Source of the DNA: Conexibacter woesei Iso977N
Lineage (GTDB): Bacteria; Actinomycetota; Thermoleophilia; Solirubrobacterales; Solirubrobacteraceae
Assembly: GCF_000424625.1 (NCBI RefSeq)
Contig: NZ_AUKG01000001.1
Location: 1,178,001 to 1,242,000 of the forward strand
Reading direction: 5' to 3'
DNA length: 64,000 nucleotides
The position numbers and the translations under genes are program-made. Every line of letters begins with the position of its first letter. Position 1 is the first letter of the stretch. This document shows, piece after piece, positions 51,552 through 59,388 of the stretch. The notes beneath the pieces are model-generated. The model was not told the origin of the DNA and made no database searches. It saw nothing but the letters and a program-made list of their open reading frames with translations.

Positions 51552-53104
51552 GCTGCGGAAGCTTGACCACTTTCGGCGAGCAGCGCCTCCACGACTGGAC
51601 GAGCGTTGTGCCGGTCGGCGTCGACCAGGCCGATCCGGGTGCGGCGGTCGAGGATGTCGTCGGCGTCGAGCGCGCCCTCGTAGGCGGCCGCGTAGAGGAT
51701 CTCGGCTTGGAGGACGTCGAGGTGGGACAGCACCGGCTGGAGCAGCGACGGGTCGCCCTGGGCGAGTGCGAGCACCTCGGGCGCGAGCGTGCCGTGGCGG
51801 TCGACGACGCGGCGCGGCGCGTCGATCTGCGCAAGCTGCGCCCGCGGGGCGGCGCCGACGAGCGGGAGGTCGCGCGTGTGGCAGTCGCCGGCGGCGTTCT
51901 GCAGGCCGCCGGCCTCGACCGCCGCGTCGACCGCGTCCTGCGCCATCTGGCGGTAGGTCGTGAGCTTGCCGCCGACGATCGAGACCAGCCCGCCGCCGTG
52001 GCGGATCGTCGCGTGCCTGCGTGAGACGTCGGCGGTGCGCGCGTCGTCGGACTCGACCAGCGGGCGCAGGCCCGCGTAGGTCCCGACGACGTCGGCGCGC
52101 GTCAGCGGCGTGGCGAGCGTCGCGTTGAGCGTGTCGAGCAAGAACATGATGTCGCTCTCGGGCGCGGTCTGGACGTCCGGGATCGGCCCGGGCTGCTCCT
52201 CGTCGGTGATGCCGACGTAGGCCACGCCGGTGCGCTGAGCGATGGCGAAGACCCAGCGGCCGGCCTCGCCCGGGACCGGGAGGATGAGCTGGCCGTTGAG
52301 GCCGCCGAGGCGGTCGAGCGGGACGACGAGGTGCGTGCCGCGCGACGGGCGCAGCCTGATGTCGGACGTCGTCTCGCCGGCCCAGACGCCGGTGGCGTTG
52401 ACGACCGCGCGGGCGGAGACGTCGAACTCGGCGCCGGTCAGCTCGTCGCGCAGGCGGGCGCCGTCGCCGCTGACCTGCACCGCGCTCACGCGCGTCAGGA
52501 TCCGCGCGCCGTGCAGCGCCGCGGTCCGGGCCAGGCCGACGACCAGCCGCGCGTCGTCCTCGAGCTGCGCGTCGTGGGCGATCATGCCGCCGCGCAAGTT
52601 GGTGGTGTCGACGCCGGGGGCGATCGCGAGGATCTCGTCCGGCCGCGCGCGGCGCGCGCGCGGGAGGTCGCGGGCTGAGGTCCCGGCCGCGCGGCGCAGG
52701 CCGTCGCCGAGGCGCAGGCCGATGCTCAGCATGCGCGCACCCTTGCCGTCGATCTGCGGCGTGAACGGCGTCGCCTGCGTGATCGGGTGCACGAGGTGCG
52801 GCGCGGTCCTGGTCAGCAGTACGTGGCGCTCGCGCGCGGACTCCATCGCGATCCCCCAGGCGCCCTGCGCGAGGTAGCGCAGGCCGCCGTGGACGAGCTT
52901 CGAGGAGAACCGCGACGTTCCGTGCGCGAGGTCGCGGCGCTCGACGAGCGCGACGCTCAGGCCGCGCGCGGCGGCGTCGAGCGCGACGCCCGCGCCGGTC
53001 ACGCCGCCGCCGATGACCAGGAGGTCGAGAGGCTGCCCGCGCGTGTGTTGCAGGGCCTCCAGGTCGGTGGCGCGGCGGGCGGCGTTGAGCGCGTGGTGTG
53101 ACAT
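51548..53104 (-). CDS. glpD: Aerobic glycerol-3-phosphate dehydrogenase
   Basis: This 518-residue FAD enzyme oxidises glycerol-3-phosphate to DHAP and passes electrons to quinones. Evidence: the FAD Rossmann motif LLVIGGGVTGAGVALDAAAR, the family loop RDLAHGTSRFSSKLVHGGLR with YLAQG, later ARAVVNATGVWAGETTSDIR, RPSRGTHLVVPL, and IVGGKLTTYRQMAQDAVDAA. The C-terminal domain is as in GlpD. It is the first gene of an operon with a TetR gene. Divergent from it is an alkyl-DHAP-synthase-like gene, linking the pair to glycerol-based lipid metabolism. Confidence 0.92.
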   Translation of the reverse strand: MSHHALNAARRATDLEALQHTRGQPLDLLVIGGGVTGAGVALDAAARGLSVALVERRDLAHGTSRFSSKLVHGGLRYLAQGAWGIAMESARERHVLLTRTAPHLVHPITQATPFTPQIDGKGARMLSIGLRLGDGLRRAAGTSARDLPRARRARPDEILAIAPGVDTTNLRGGMIAHDAQLEDDARLVVGLARTAALHGARILTRVSAVQVSGDGARLRDELTGAEFDVSARAVVNATGVWAGETTSDIRLRPSRGTHLVVPLDRLGGLNGQLILPVPGEAGRWVFAIAQRTGVAYVGITDEEQPGPIPDVQTAPESDIMFLLDTLNATLATPLTRADVVGTYAGLRPLVESDDARTADVSRRHATIRHGGGLVSIVGGKLTTYRQMAQDAVDAAVEAGGLQNAAGDCHTRDLPLVGAAPRAQLAQIDAPRRVVDRHGTLAPEVLALAQGDPSLLQPVLSHLDVLQAEILYAAAYEGALDADDILDRRTRIGLVDADRHNARPVVEALLAESGQASAA

Positions 53105-53125
53105 TTCGACAGAGAATGTAACATT
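53101..53125. promoter_or_regulatory. ACATT/AATGT half-site cluster between glpD and the flavoprotein gene
   Basis: ACATT (53101-53105), AATGT (53115-53119) and ACATT (53121-53125) occur in a 30-base intergenic region. The last two form the perfect palindrome AATGTAACATT (53115-53125). The cluster sits between divergent starts and is a likely operator for the TetR protein encoded behind glpD. Confidence 0.55.
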
Positions 53126-53134
53126 GCCACGGAC

Positions 53135-54751
53135 ATGACGACGACTCGCACCGGTGACTTCGACCCCGCGGCCCGCTGGGCCGCCCCCGACGCCGACGCG
53201 GAGCCGCTGGTCTCCGAGTCCACGCGCGGGTTGCTGACGCAGGTCTTCGCGGTCGACGAGGCGGCGTTCGCGGCGGGCTCGCCGGCGGCGGTGGAGCTGG
53301 CGGTGGGCGACAGCGCCCTGCCCGAGTCGGCACGCGCGGCGCTGCTCGCGGTCGTCGGCGAGGCCGGGCTGTCGCTCGACGCGCCGGCGCGCGCGGCGCA
53401 CGCCAACGGGATGTCGTACCTGGACCTGATCCGGCGCAGCGCGGCGCCGCCGGCCGCGCCGGACGCGGTCGTCTCGCCCGCCGATCACGACGAGGTCGGG
53501 GCGGTCCTGAGAGCGTGCTCCGAGCACGGCGTGGCGGTCGTGCCGTTCGGCGGCGGGACCTCCGTTGTTGGTGGTGTCGCCCCGGAGCGCGGCGCGTTCG
53601 CGGCCGTGATCGCGCTGGACCTCGCGCGGCTGGACCAACTTGTAGGGGTCGACGAGATCTCCTGGACCGCGACGCTCCAGGCCGGCCTGACCGGCCCGCG
53701 CGCCGAGGTGCTGCTGGGCGAGCACGGGTTCACGCTCGGCCACGTCCCGCAGTCGTTCGAGCGCGCGACGATCGGCGGCTACGCGGCGACGCGCTCGGCC
53801 GGGCAGCTGTCGACCGGCTGGGGCCGCTTCGACGCGCTCGTCGAACATGTACGGGTTGCCACGCCGTCCGGCGACCTCGCGCTCGGGCGCGCGCCGGGCA
53901 GCGCCGCGGGGCCGGACCTCAAGCAGCTGGTCCTGGGCTCGGAGGGCGCGTTCGGCGTCGTCACCGAGGTCACGGTCCGGGTCCGGCCGGTCCCGGAGGA
54001 GCGGCGCCACGAGGGCTGGCGCGTGGCCGATCTGGCTTCGGGGTTGGAGATCCTGCGGACGCTCGCCCAGCGCGGGCCGCGGCCGGATCTCGCGCGTTTG
54101 AGCGACGAGGTCGAGACCGCGATGGGCGTGGCCACGGGCGGCGGTGGGACCGACGACGCCGGCGGCTGCCTGCTGCTGGTCGGCTGGGAGGGCTTCGCGG
54201 ATGACGTCGCGCGCCGGGCTGACGCGGCGGAGGCGATCCTGCGTGCTGCGGGTGCGACGCCGCTCGGCGCCGAGGCCGCCGCGTCCTGGGAGCACGGGCG
54301 CTTCCGCGCGCCGCGCCTGCGCGACGAGCTGCTCGGCACCGGGATGCTGATCGAGACGCTGGAGACCGCGACGTCCTGGCGCGACATCCACGCGCTGCAC
54401 GACCGCGTCGGCGCGGCGCTGCAGGAGGCGCTGGAGGGTCCGGTCGTCGTGGCGTGCCACGTGTCGCACCTCTACGCGGCGGGCTCGTCGCTGTACTTCA
54501 CGGTGCTCGCGCGGCGCTCCGAGGACGATCCGGTCGGGCAGTGGTCGGGCGCGAAGGCGGCCGTCATGGACGCGCTGGCGGACTCCGGCGCGACGCTCAC
54601 GCACCACCATGCTGTAGGCCTTGATCACGCGCCGTGGCTGGGCGCGGAGGACGGCGCGCTGGGCGTCGAGGTGCTGCGGGCGGTCAAGCGTCGGCTGGAT
54701 CCGGCAGGGGTGCTGAACCCCGGGAAGCTCCTGCCGCCCACCGAGCGATAG
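53135..54751 (+). CDS. FAD-binding oxidoreductase, alkyl-DHAP-synthase-like
   Basis: The 538-residue protein is of the PCMH/VAO type. After an N-terminal extension, the FAD domain reads VVSPADHDEVGAVLRACSEH, GVAVVPFGGGTSVVGGVAPE, AGLTGPRAEVLLGEHGFTLG and HVPQSFERATIGGYAATRSA, GQLSTGWGRFDALVEHVRVA, LVLGSEGAFGVVTEVTVRVR. The segment GGTSVVGGV and the YAATRSAGQ block resemble alkyldihydroxyacetonephosphate synthase, which makes ether lipids, and related glycolate- or D-lactate-type oxidases. The C-terminal domain includes ACHVSHLYAAGSSLYFTVL. Its position opposite glpD supports action on a glycerol-phosphate-derived substrate. Which product is formed is not known. Confidence 0.8.
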   Translation: MTTTRTGDFDPAARWAAPDADAEPLVSESTRGLLTQVFAVDEAAFAAGSPAAVELAVGDSALPESARAALLAVVGEAGLSLDAPARAAHANGMSYLDLIRRSAAPPAAPDAVVSPADHDEVGAVLRACSEHGVAVVPFGGGTSVVGGVAPERGAFAAVIALDLARLDQLVGVDEISWTATLQAGLTGPRAEVLLGEHGFTLGHVPQSFERATIGGYAATRSAGQLSTGWGRFDALVEHVRVATPSGDLALGRAPGSAAGPDLKQLVLGSEGAFGVVTEVTVRVRPVPEERRHEGWRVADLASGLEILRTLAQRGPRPDLARLSDEVETAMGVATGGGGTDDAGGCLLLVGWEGFADDVARRADAAEAILRAAGATPLGAEAAASWEHGRFRAPRLRDELLGTGMLIETLETATSWRDIHALHDRVGAALQEALEGPVVVACHVSHLYAAGSSLYFTVLARRSEDDPVGQWSGAKAAVMDALADSGATLTHHHAVGLDHAPWLGAEDGALGVEVLRAVKRRLDPAGVLNPGKLLPPTER

Positions 54752-56081
54752 GCCAACTCACGAGGCTGAGGCCGAGCGTCCCGGCCGTCCACCAGAAGGC
54801 GGTCCAGCCCTCGTCGCGGAACTGCTCGACGGCGGCGAAGACGATCACGCCGACGAGCGGGACCGACATGATGGTGATGCCCAGCGCGCCGCCGGGGATC
54901 TTGAACGGGCGCTCGAGGTCCGGGCGCTTGCGGCGCAGGGCGATCAGCGCGGCGAGCTCGAGCAACAACGTGATGTTGGTCAGGAAGACGTCGATCACGA
55001 CCAAGGTCTGGAACTTGCTCGTGGCGAACAGCGCGTAGATGACGCTGCACAGGACGATCGCGGCGATCGGGGTCCCGAAGCGCTTTGACCGCTTGACCAG
55101 CCGGCGCGGGAGGTAGCCGTCCTCGGCCAGGACGAACGGGATCCGGGAGTTCGTCAGCAGCAGGCTGGAGAACAGGCCGGCGGCCGAGGCGAGGCCGCCG
55201 ATCGTGATCGCGTGGCCCAGCCAGGAGCCGCCGAGCTGCTTGCCGACGCCGACGAAGCTGCCGTCGTCCCAGTCCTGCCAGCCGCCGGCGGCGAGCGCGC
55301 CGAGCAGCGGGATCACGTAGGCGGCGACGATCAGCGCGATGGCGTAGAACAACGCGCGCGGGACGTTGCGCTGCGGGTTCTCGACCTCCTCGGTCACCTG
55401 GGCGATCGAGTCGAAGCCGCAGTAGTTCCACATGACGATCCACAGGCCCGCGCCGAACGCGCCGACGGCGCCGGTGTGCTCGGGTGTGAACGGGCCGATC
55501 GGGTCGACGCCGTGGGAGAACAGCTGCGGGATGCCCCACGCGGCGAGCAGGGCGAACGGCGCCAGCGCGATGACGGTCAAGATGGTGCTGTTGTCGCCGA
55601 CGGCCTTGGCGCCGCGGAGGTTCAGGAGCGTGAACGGGATCACGACGCAGCCGACGCCGACGAGCCAGTGCAGGTCGAAGTCGAAGCCGGCGATGTGGAT
55701 CAGGGGCGTGGCGCCGTCGGCGACGCCGGGGATCAGGCCGGCCAGGTAGTCGGCGAACATCACGGGGTAGAGGGCCATGTCGACCCACGAGGTGATCCAC
55801 CACAACATGCCCTCCTGGTGGCCCCAGAAGTTCCCGAGCCCCTGCTTGACCCAGACGTAGGTGCCGCCCTCGTGGGGGATCGCTGAGCTGAGCTCTGCCG
55901 TGAACAGCGCGACCGGGATCGCGTAGATCACGGGGGTCACGAGCAGCAGGACGAAGGCCATGCCGGGGCCGGAGGAGGAGACCAGCGGCTCCAGGCCGTA
56001 GGCGCCGCCCGACACGCTGAAGAAGATCAGCGCGACGAGCGGGGTCAGGCGCACCTTGGCGCCGAAGCGGCTCCGCGACAT
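54684..56081 (-). CDS. APC-family amino acid permease
   Basis: The 465-residue protein has about 12 helices. It opens with RLTPLVALIFFSVSGGAYGL, the conserved G-rich helix 1 of the amino acid-polyamine-organocation family. It then has LSSAIPHEGGTYVWVKQGLG (helix 2-3 loop), WNYCGFDSIAQVTEEVENPQ with RNVPRAL (helix 6 substrate region and the typical ENP-R motif), and SRIPFVLAEDGYLPRRLVKR. These fit the LAT/YAT-like transporters. Transport of an amino acid or polyamine is likely, but its substrate is unknown. It overlaps the flavoprotein gene tail to tail by 68 bases. Confidence 0.85.
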   Translation of the reverse strand: MSRSRFGAKVRLTPLVALIFFSVSGGAYGLEPLVSSSGPGMAFVLLLVTPVIYAIPVALFTAELSSAIPHEGGTYVWVKQGLGNFWGHQEGMLWWITSWVDMALYPVMFADYLAGLIPGVADGATPLIHIAGFDFDLHWLVGVGCVVIPFTLLNLRGAKAVGDNSTILTVIALAPFALLAAWGIPQLFSHGVDPIGPFTPEHTGAVGAFGAGLWIVMWNYCGFDSIAQVTEEVENPQRNVPRALFYAIALIVAAYVIPLLGALAAGGWQDWDDGSFVGVGKQLGGSWLGHAITIGGLASAAGLFSSLLLTNSRIPFVLAEDGYLPRRLVKRSKRFGTPIAAIVLCSVIYALFATSKFQTLVVIDVFLTNITLLLELAALIALRRKRPDLERPFKIPGGALGITIMSVPLVGVIVFAAVEQFRDEGWTAFWWTAGTLGLSLVSWPIARWAAGASRGSAPLPDPADA

Positions 56082-56223
56082 CCCGGGGATGAAACGCGAC
56101 GCGGCGTGTCGCCCGCAAGGGACGGGGTGTCGGGTACGACGCGCGCCGGGCCGACGATGTGTCGGCCCGGCGCGGGTGCTGCGGATGCTGCGGTGCTGCG
56201 GAGGGGAGAGGAGTCAGCAGTCC

Positions 56224-56904
56224 TTACTGCTCGGGGTCCTGCTGGTCCTGCTGGGTGTCGCCCGCGAGCAGCCGGTAGAGGCTGCGACGGGCGTCCTCGA
56301 GGATCGCCTTGGCCTCGCCGAGCTGGCCCTTGCTGCCGGTCTGAGCGACCTGCATCGCGGCCACCGCCAGCGCCTGGGCGGCGTGGCGGAGCTCGTGGAG
56401 CTCGTCGTGAGCGCCCTCGCCGACCGTCTCCCACGGGGTGCCCATTCGCTCACGGTTGGTGTCGACGTGGGCGGTGCCCTCGTCGGTCAACGTGAACGAC
56501 TTGCGCCCGTCGGTCTCGGTCGCGCGGACGAGGCCCTCGTCCTCCAGCTGCGACAGCGCGGGGTAGACCGAGCCGGGGCTCGGGCGCCAGACGCCGCCGC
56601 TGCGCTCCTCGATCTCCTGCATCAGGCCGTAGCCGTTGCGCGGCTCCTCGGCCAGGAGCAGGAGGATCGCCGAGCGGATGTCTCCGCGACGCGCACGCCG
56701 GCCGCCACGCGGCCCGCGGTGCCCACCGGGCCCGCCGCCGCCGCGGAAGTCACCGGGACCGCCGAAGCCGCCCGGACCGCCGGGGCCCGGGCCGAACCCA
56801 CGGCCACGGCCCATCATCGCGAAGAGCTCGGGGATGCCGCCACGCTCGTGACGGCCCTTGTGATGGCAGCGCCCAGTTGGCGCTGCGAACGATGCACCAG
56901 TCAT
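56224..56904 (-). CDS. PadR-family regulator with a long Gly-rich head
   Basis: The 226-residue protein starts at ATG 56904, with AAGGAG seven bases upstream. The first 75 residues are low-complexity Gly/Arg/Pro (GFGPGPGGPGGFGGPGDFRG, GGHRGPRGGRRARRGD) after a short His-rich segment. The winged helix is typical PadR: DIRSAILLLLAEEPRNGYGL, MQEIEERSGGVWRPSPGSVY and PALSQLEDEGLVRATETDGR with KSFTLTDEG. The C-terminal helix (ALAVAAMQVAQTGSK) is for dimerisation. A nested palindrome lies just upstream and is probably its operator. The basic, Gly-rich head might bind nucleic acid or a metal. Confidence 0.85.
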   Translation of the reverse strand: MTGASFAAPTGRCHHKGRHERGGIPELFAMMGRGRGFGPGPGGPGGFGGPGDFRGGGGPGGHRGPRGGRRARRGDIRSAILLLLAEEPRNGYGLMQEIEERSGGVWRPSPGSVYPALSQLEDEGLVRATETDGRKSFTLTDEGTAHVDTNRERMGTPWETVGEGAHDELHELRHAAQALAVAAMQVAQTGSKGQLGEAKAILEDARRSLYRLLAGDTQQDQQDPEQ

Positions 56905-56929
56905 GTGGTGCTCCTTTCGTCTTTGATCT

Positions 56930-56966
56930 ATCGAACGAACATCACGATATATCGGAAGTGTTCGAT
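56930..56966. promoter_or_regulatory. Nested palindrome upstream of the PadR gene
   Basis: CGATATATCG (56945-56954) is a perfect 10-base palindrome. Around it, ATCGAAC (56930-56936) and GTTCGAT (56960-56966) form a second inverted repeat with nearly the same centre. The A+T-rich core stands out from the G+C-rich flanks, and PadR operators are often of this kind. It probably also contains the divergent promoters. Confidence 0.65.
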
Positions 56967-57016
56967 TGTCAAAAACCTGGCGCGCACGCGCTCGTCGTGC
57001 GGGAACGCGCTTCCGC

Positions 57017-57235
57017 ATGGAGCCGGACGACCTCGCGCTCGCGCTGCAAGCGCGCCTCCTCGCCGCAGGTCTCGGCATCACCAACGTGCCGCCGACCGAG
57101 GCGATCCCGGCGGAGGTCATCACGCTGGCGCGCGAAGGCCAGGCGATCGAAGCGATCCGCCGCCTCCGCAAGCTCCGCGGCCTCGGCCTGCTGCAAGCGA
57201 AGCGCGTCGTCGACGCGATCCCGGGGCAGGCGTAA
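57017..57235 (+). CDS. Small protein resembling the L7/L12 C-terminal domain
   Basis: A 72-residue protein from ATG 57017. Its C-terminal half, AIEAIRRLRKLRGLGLLQAK then RVVDAIPGQA, has the helix-turn-helix spacing of the ribosomal L7/L12 C-terminal domain (I-R-x-LTGLGL-x-EAK-x-x-V). The N-terminal half (LALALQARLLAAGLGITNVP) is helical. Small L7/L12-like proteins occur in actinobacteria. The function here is unknown. It is divergent from the PadR gene and may be regulated by it. Confidence 0.5.
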   Translation: MEPDDLALALQARLLAAGLGITNVPPTEAIPAEVITLAREGQAIEAIRRLRKLRGLGLLQAKRVVDAIPGQA

Positions 57236-57257
57236 TGGCTGCTCCTGGCGGGTGCGC

Positions 57258-57419
57258 GTGACGCCGAGGGCCTCGATCTTCCTTGCGAGCGGCACCGCGC
57301 TCATCACGGTCGCCAACGCAACCGAGAGGCACTGGGTGCTCGCGACGATCACCGGGGTCTTCGTTGTCCTACAACTCGCTTACTTCTGGTGGTCGAGGTC
57401 GTCGCCGGAAGCCCGCTGA
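57258..57419 (+). CDS. Very small membrane protein (53 aa)
   Basis: From GTG 57258 the product begins TPRASIFLASGTALITVANA and ends GVFVVLQLAYFWWSRSSPEA, with two hydrophobic segments and a hydrophilic turn (TERHWV) between them. This is a two-helix hairpin membrane protein. It lies 22 bases after the L7/L12-like ORF and may be in the same transcript. No family is recognised. Confidence 0.5.
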   Translation: MTPRASIFLASGTALITVANATERHWVLATITGVFVVLQLAYFWWSRSSPEAR

Positions 57420-57477
57420 CGTGACGCTGCTTCTCGCCTGTTCGATCCGCGATGGCGATTGCAGCCCGCGCGCGGAG

Positions 57478-59130
57478 CTAGGTGTCGCGGTCGGTGACGG
57501 GTGCTGCGAGGGCGTCGGTGATCGCTGCGGTGGCGATGTCCCGGGCCCAGACGCGGTGCAGTGGGTGGTCGATCTGGGGTAGCTCGCGGACGACGAGGCC
57601 GTGGTGCTGGGCCTCGGCCAGGCGGATGGCAAGGCGATCGGTGAGGAACTCGAACCCGTCGTCCCCCTCGGCGAACAGGAGCGTGGTCGGGATGCCGGTC
57701 GCAGCGAGGTCGTCGAGCCATCGCGCTTCGCGCGGGCGCGAACCGGCGCGGTCCTCTTCGTCCCAGCGGCCGCTGTCGGCGCCGGCGCGGATCGCGGCGA
57801 TCTCCTCGGTCCGGCGCCGGCGGGTCTCGGTGAGCGTCGCCTCGATCGGGTCGCCGAAGTTCCAGTACATCTGCGGGTTGAGCGCGATCACGCCGTCGAC
57901 CGGCTCGCGCAGGACCGCCTGCAGCGCCACCCACGCCGACGCGCACAGCCCGACCAGCGTGACGTGACGGTGACCGTCCGCACGCAGGGCGCGGACGAGC
58001 GCGATCGTGTCGTCGATCGCGTGCTCGTCGTAGGGACGGCCGGGAGCGCCGCCGTCCGGGCTCTCGCCCCAGCCGCGCCAGTCGGCGCGGACGCAGGTGT
58101 GGCCGTCGAGCGCGAGCGTGCGCGCGAGCTCCACCCATGCGCGGCCCGGGCCGACGTGCGGCTCGGAGCCGGTGTTGAGGAAGAGCAGCGTGCGGCCGGT
58201 CGGCGCGACGTCGAGCCCGGTCGTGACGATCGCGGCGAGCCCGAGGTCGCCGAGCCGGACCGCCCGCTCCTCGACCTGCCCGTCGCGCCAGGCGAGGGCG
58301 GCGGTCGCCGGCGGCGCGTCGGGCGCGTGCTCACCCGCCTGCTCGACCGGCGCCGGTCCGAGCCAGTCGGCGATCGCGCCGACGACCGTCTCGGGGACCG
58401 TCGCCTCCTCGGTCGCGGCGTCCAGGGCGGTCTCGCCGCCGTCGACCGCGTGGGCGTCGACCGCGCAGCCGAGCGCGGCGAGGTGGTCGGCGAGCTTCGC
58501 ATCGGGACGCGCGTCGGCGATCAGGACGCGCGCGGCGGGAGCGGCGCCGGCGTCGAGCGCCGAGAGGGCTCCGGCCTCGGCGAGCGTCTGCGCGCTGAAG
58601 ACGGTGCCGGCCGCGGCGACGGCCCCGGCGTCGTCGTCCGGGACGGGCTGCGCGAGCATCCGGATCTCCCGCGCCCAGCGGCGCCCGGAGGTCACCGGCG
58701 CCCAGAGGGCGAGCGCGTCGAGCCCGAGCGCCGCGCCGTCGAGCACCGCGAGCGTCGCGCCGAGGCGCACGCCGACGACCGTAACCGATGAGCACCCCTG
58801 CGCGCGCAGGTCCCCGACCGCCGCGGCGACCCCCGCGCGCCACGCGGCGACGCGACCCGGCTCCCACTGATCGCCCACGCTGTCGCCGGTGCCGTGATGG
58901 TCCAGCCGCGCGACGAGATGGCCGGCGGCCGCCAGTCGCTCGGCGAGCGTCCGCAGCGTCCGGTGCGTGCTCCACCACTGGTAGCCCACCGGCGGCACGA
59001 TCAGCACGCCGCTGCTCGCCCGCCCGCCCGCGGGCGTCGAGCACCACGTCATCAACGGCCCGCCAGGGCTACCGACCCATCGTGCTTGCGCTGCGGGCTG
59101 CCGGGCGTTCCGTCCTTCGCCGGTCATCAT
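57478..59130 (-). CDS. Fused pair of alpha/beta-hydrolase domains (exosortase-hydrolase-like)
   Basis: A 550-residue cytosolic protein from ATG 59130 (a GGAGG site lies upstream). It contains two alpha/beta-hydrolase modules. Domain 1 has GVLIVPPVGYQWWSTHRTLR, the strand LVARLDHHGTGDSVGD and the elbow VTVVGVRLGATLAVLD, which has Arg where Ser is expected. Domain 2 has RTLLFLNTGSEPHVGPGRAW, TCVRADWRGWGESPDG, an elbow HVTLVGLCASAWVALQAVLR with Cys at the nucleophile position, and a closing LLFAEGDDGFEFL and IDHPLHRVWARDI (Asp/His). The two types recall the pair of hydrolases found next to exosortase/polysaccharide systems, here joined into one chain. No such cluster is visible nearby. Confidence 0.7.
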   Translation of the reverse strand: MMTGEGRNARQPAAQARWVGSPGGPLMTWCSTPAGGRASSGVLIVPPVGYQWWSTHRTLRTLAERLAAAGHLVARLDHHGTGDSVGDQWEPGRVAAWRAGVAAAVGDLRAQGCSSVTVVGVRLGATLAVLDGAALGLDALALWAPVTSGRRWAREIRMLAQPVPDDDAGAVAAAGTVFSAQTLAEAGALSALDAGAAPAARVLIADARPDAKLADHLAALGCAVDAHAVDGGETALDAATEEATVPETVVGAIADWLGPAPVEQAGEHAPDAPPATAALAWRDGQVEERAVRLGDLGLAAIVTTGLDVAPTGRTLLFLNTGSEPHVGPGRAWVELARTLALDGHTCVRADWRGWGESPDGGAPGRPYDEHAIDDTIALVRALRADGHRHVTLVGLCASAWVALQAVLREPVDGVIALNPQMYWNFGDPIEATLTETRRRRTEEIAAIRAGADSGRWDEEDRAGSRPREARWLDDLAATGIPTTLLFAEGDDGFEFLTDRLAIRLAEAQHHGLVVRELPQIDHPLHRVWARDIATAAITDALAAPVTDRDT

Positions 59131-59388
59131 TTCGTCCTCCCTGACAAGGCCGCGTGCGCATGCTCGCGGTTCGATCAACGCTGCTAACTGTCGAAAATCC
59201 GAAGCGACGTACCCGAGGGGCGCACGCGCAAACGCTCTTCAGCGATGGAGCGTCTTTGTCCCGACACGCGATGGTCAGATCCTTGACGACACCCGCCTCT
59301 TTGGTGTTCAGTGCTCACCGCGTCCCGTGTGGGGGCGTCCGCGGCCCGCCAGGTCACCGGTCAGTTGCAACAACCGTGGGGGTTGGTC

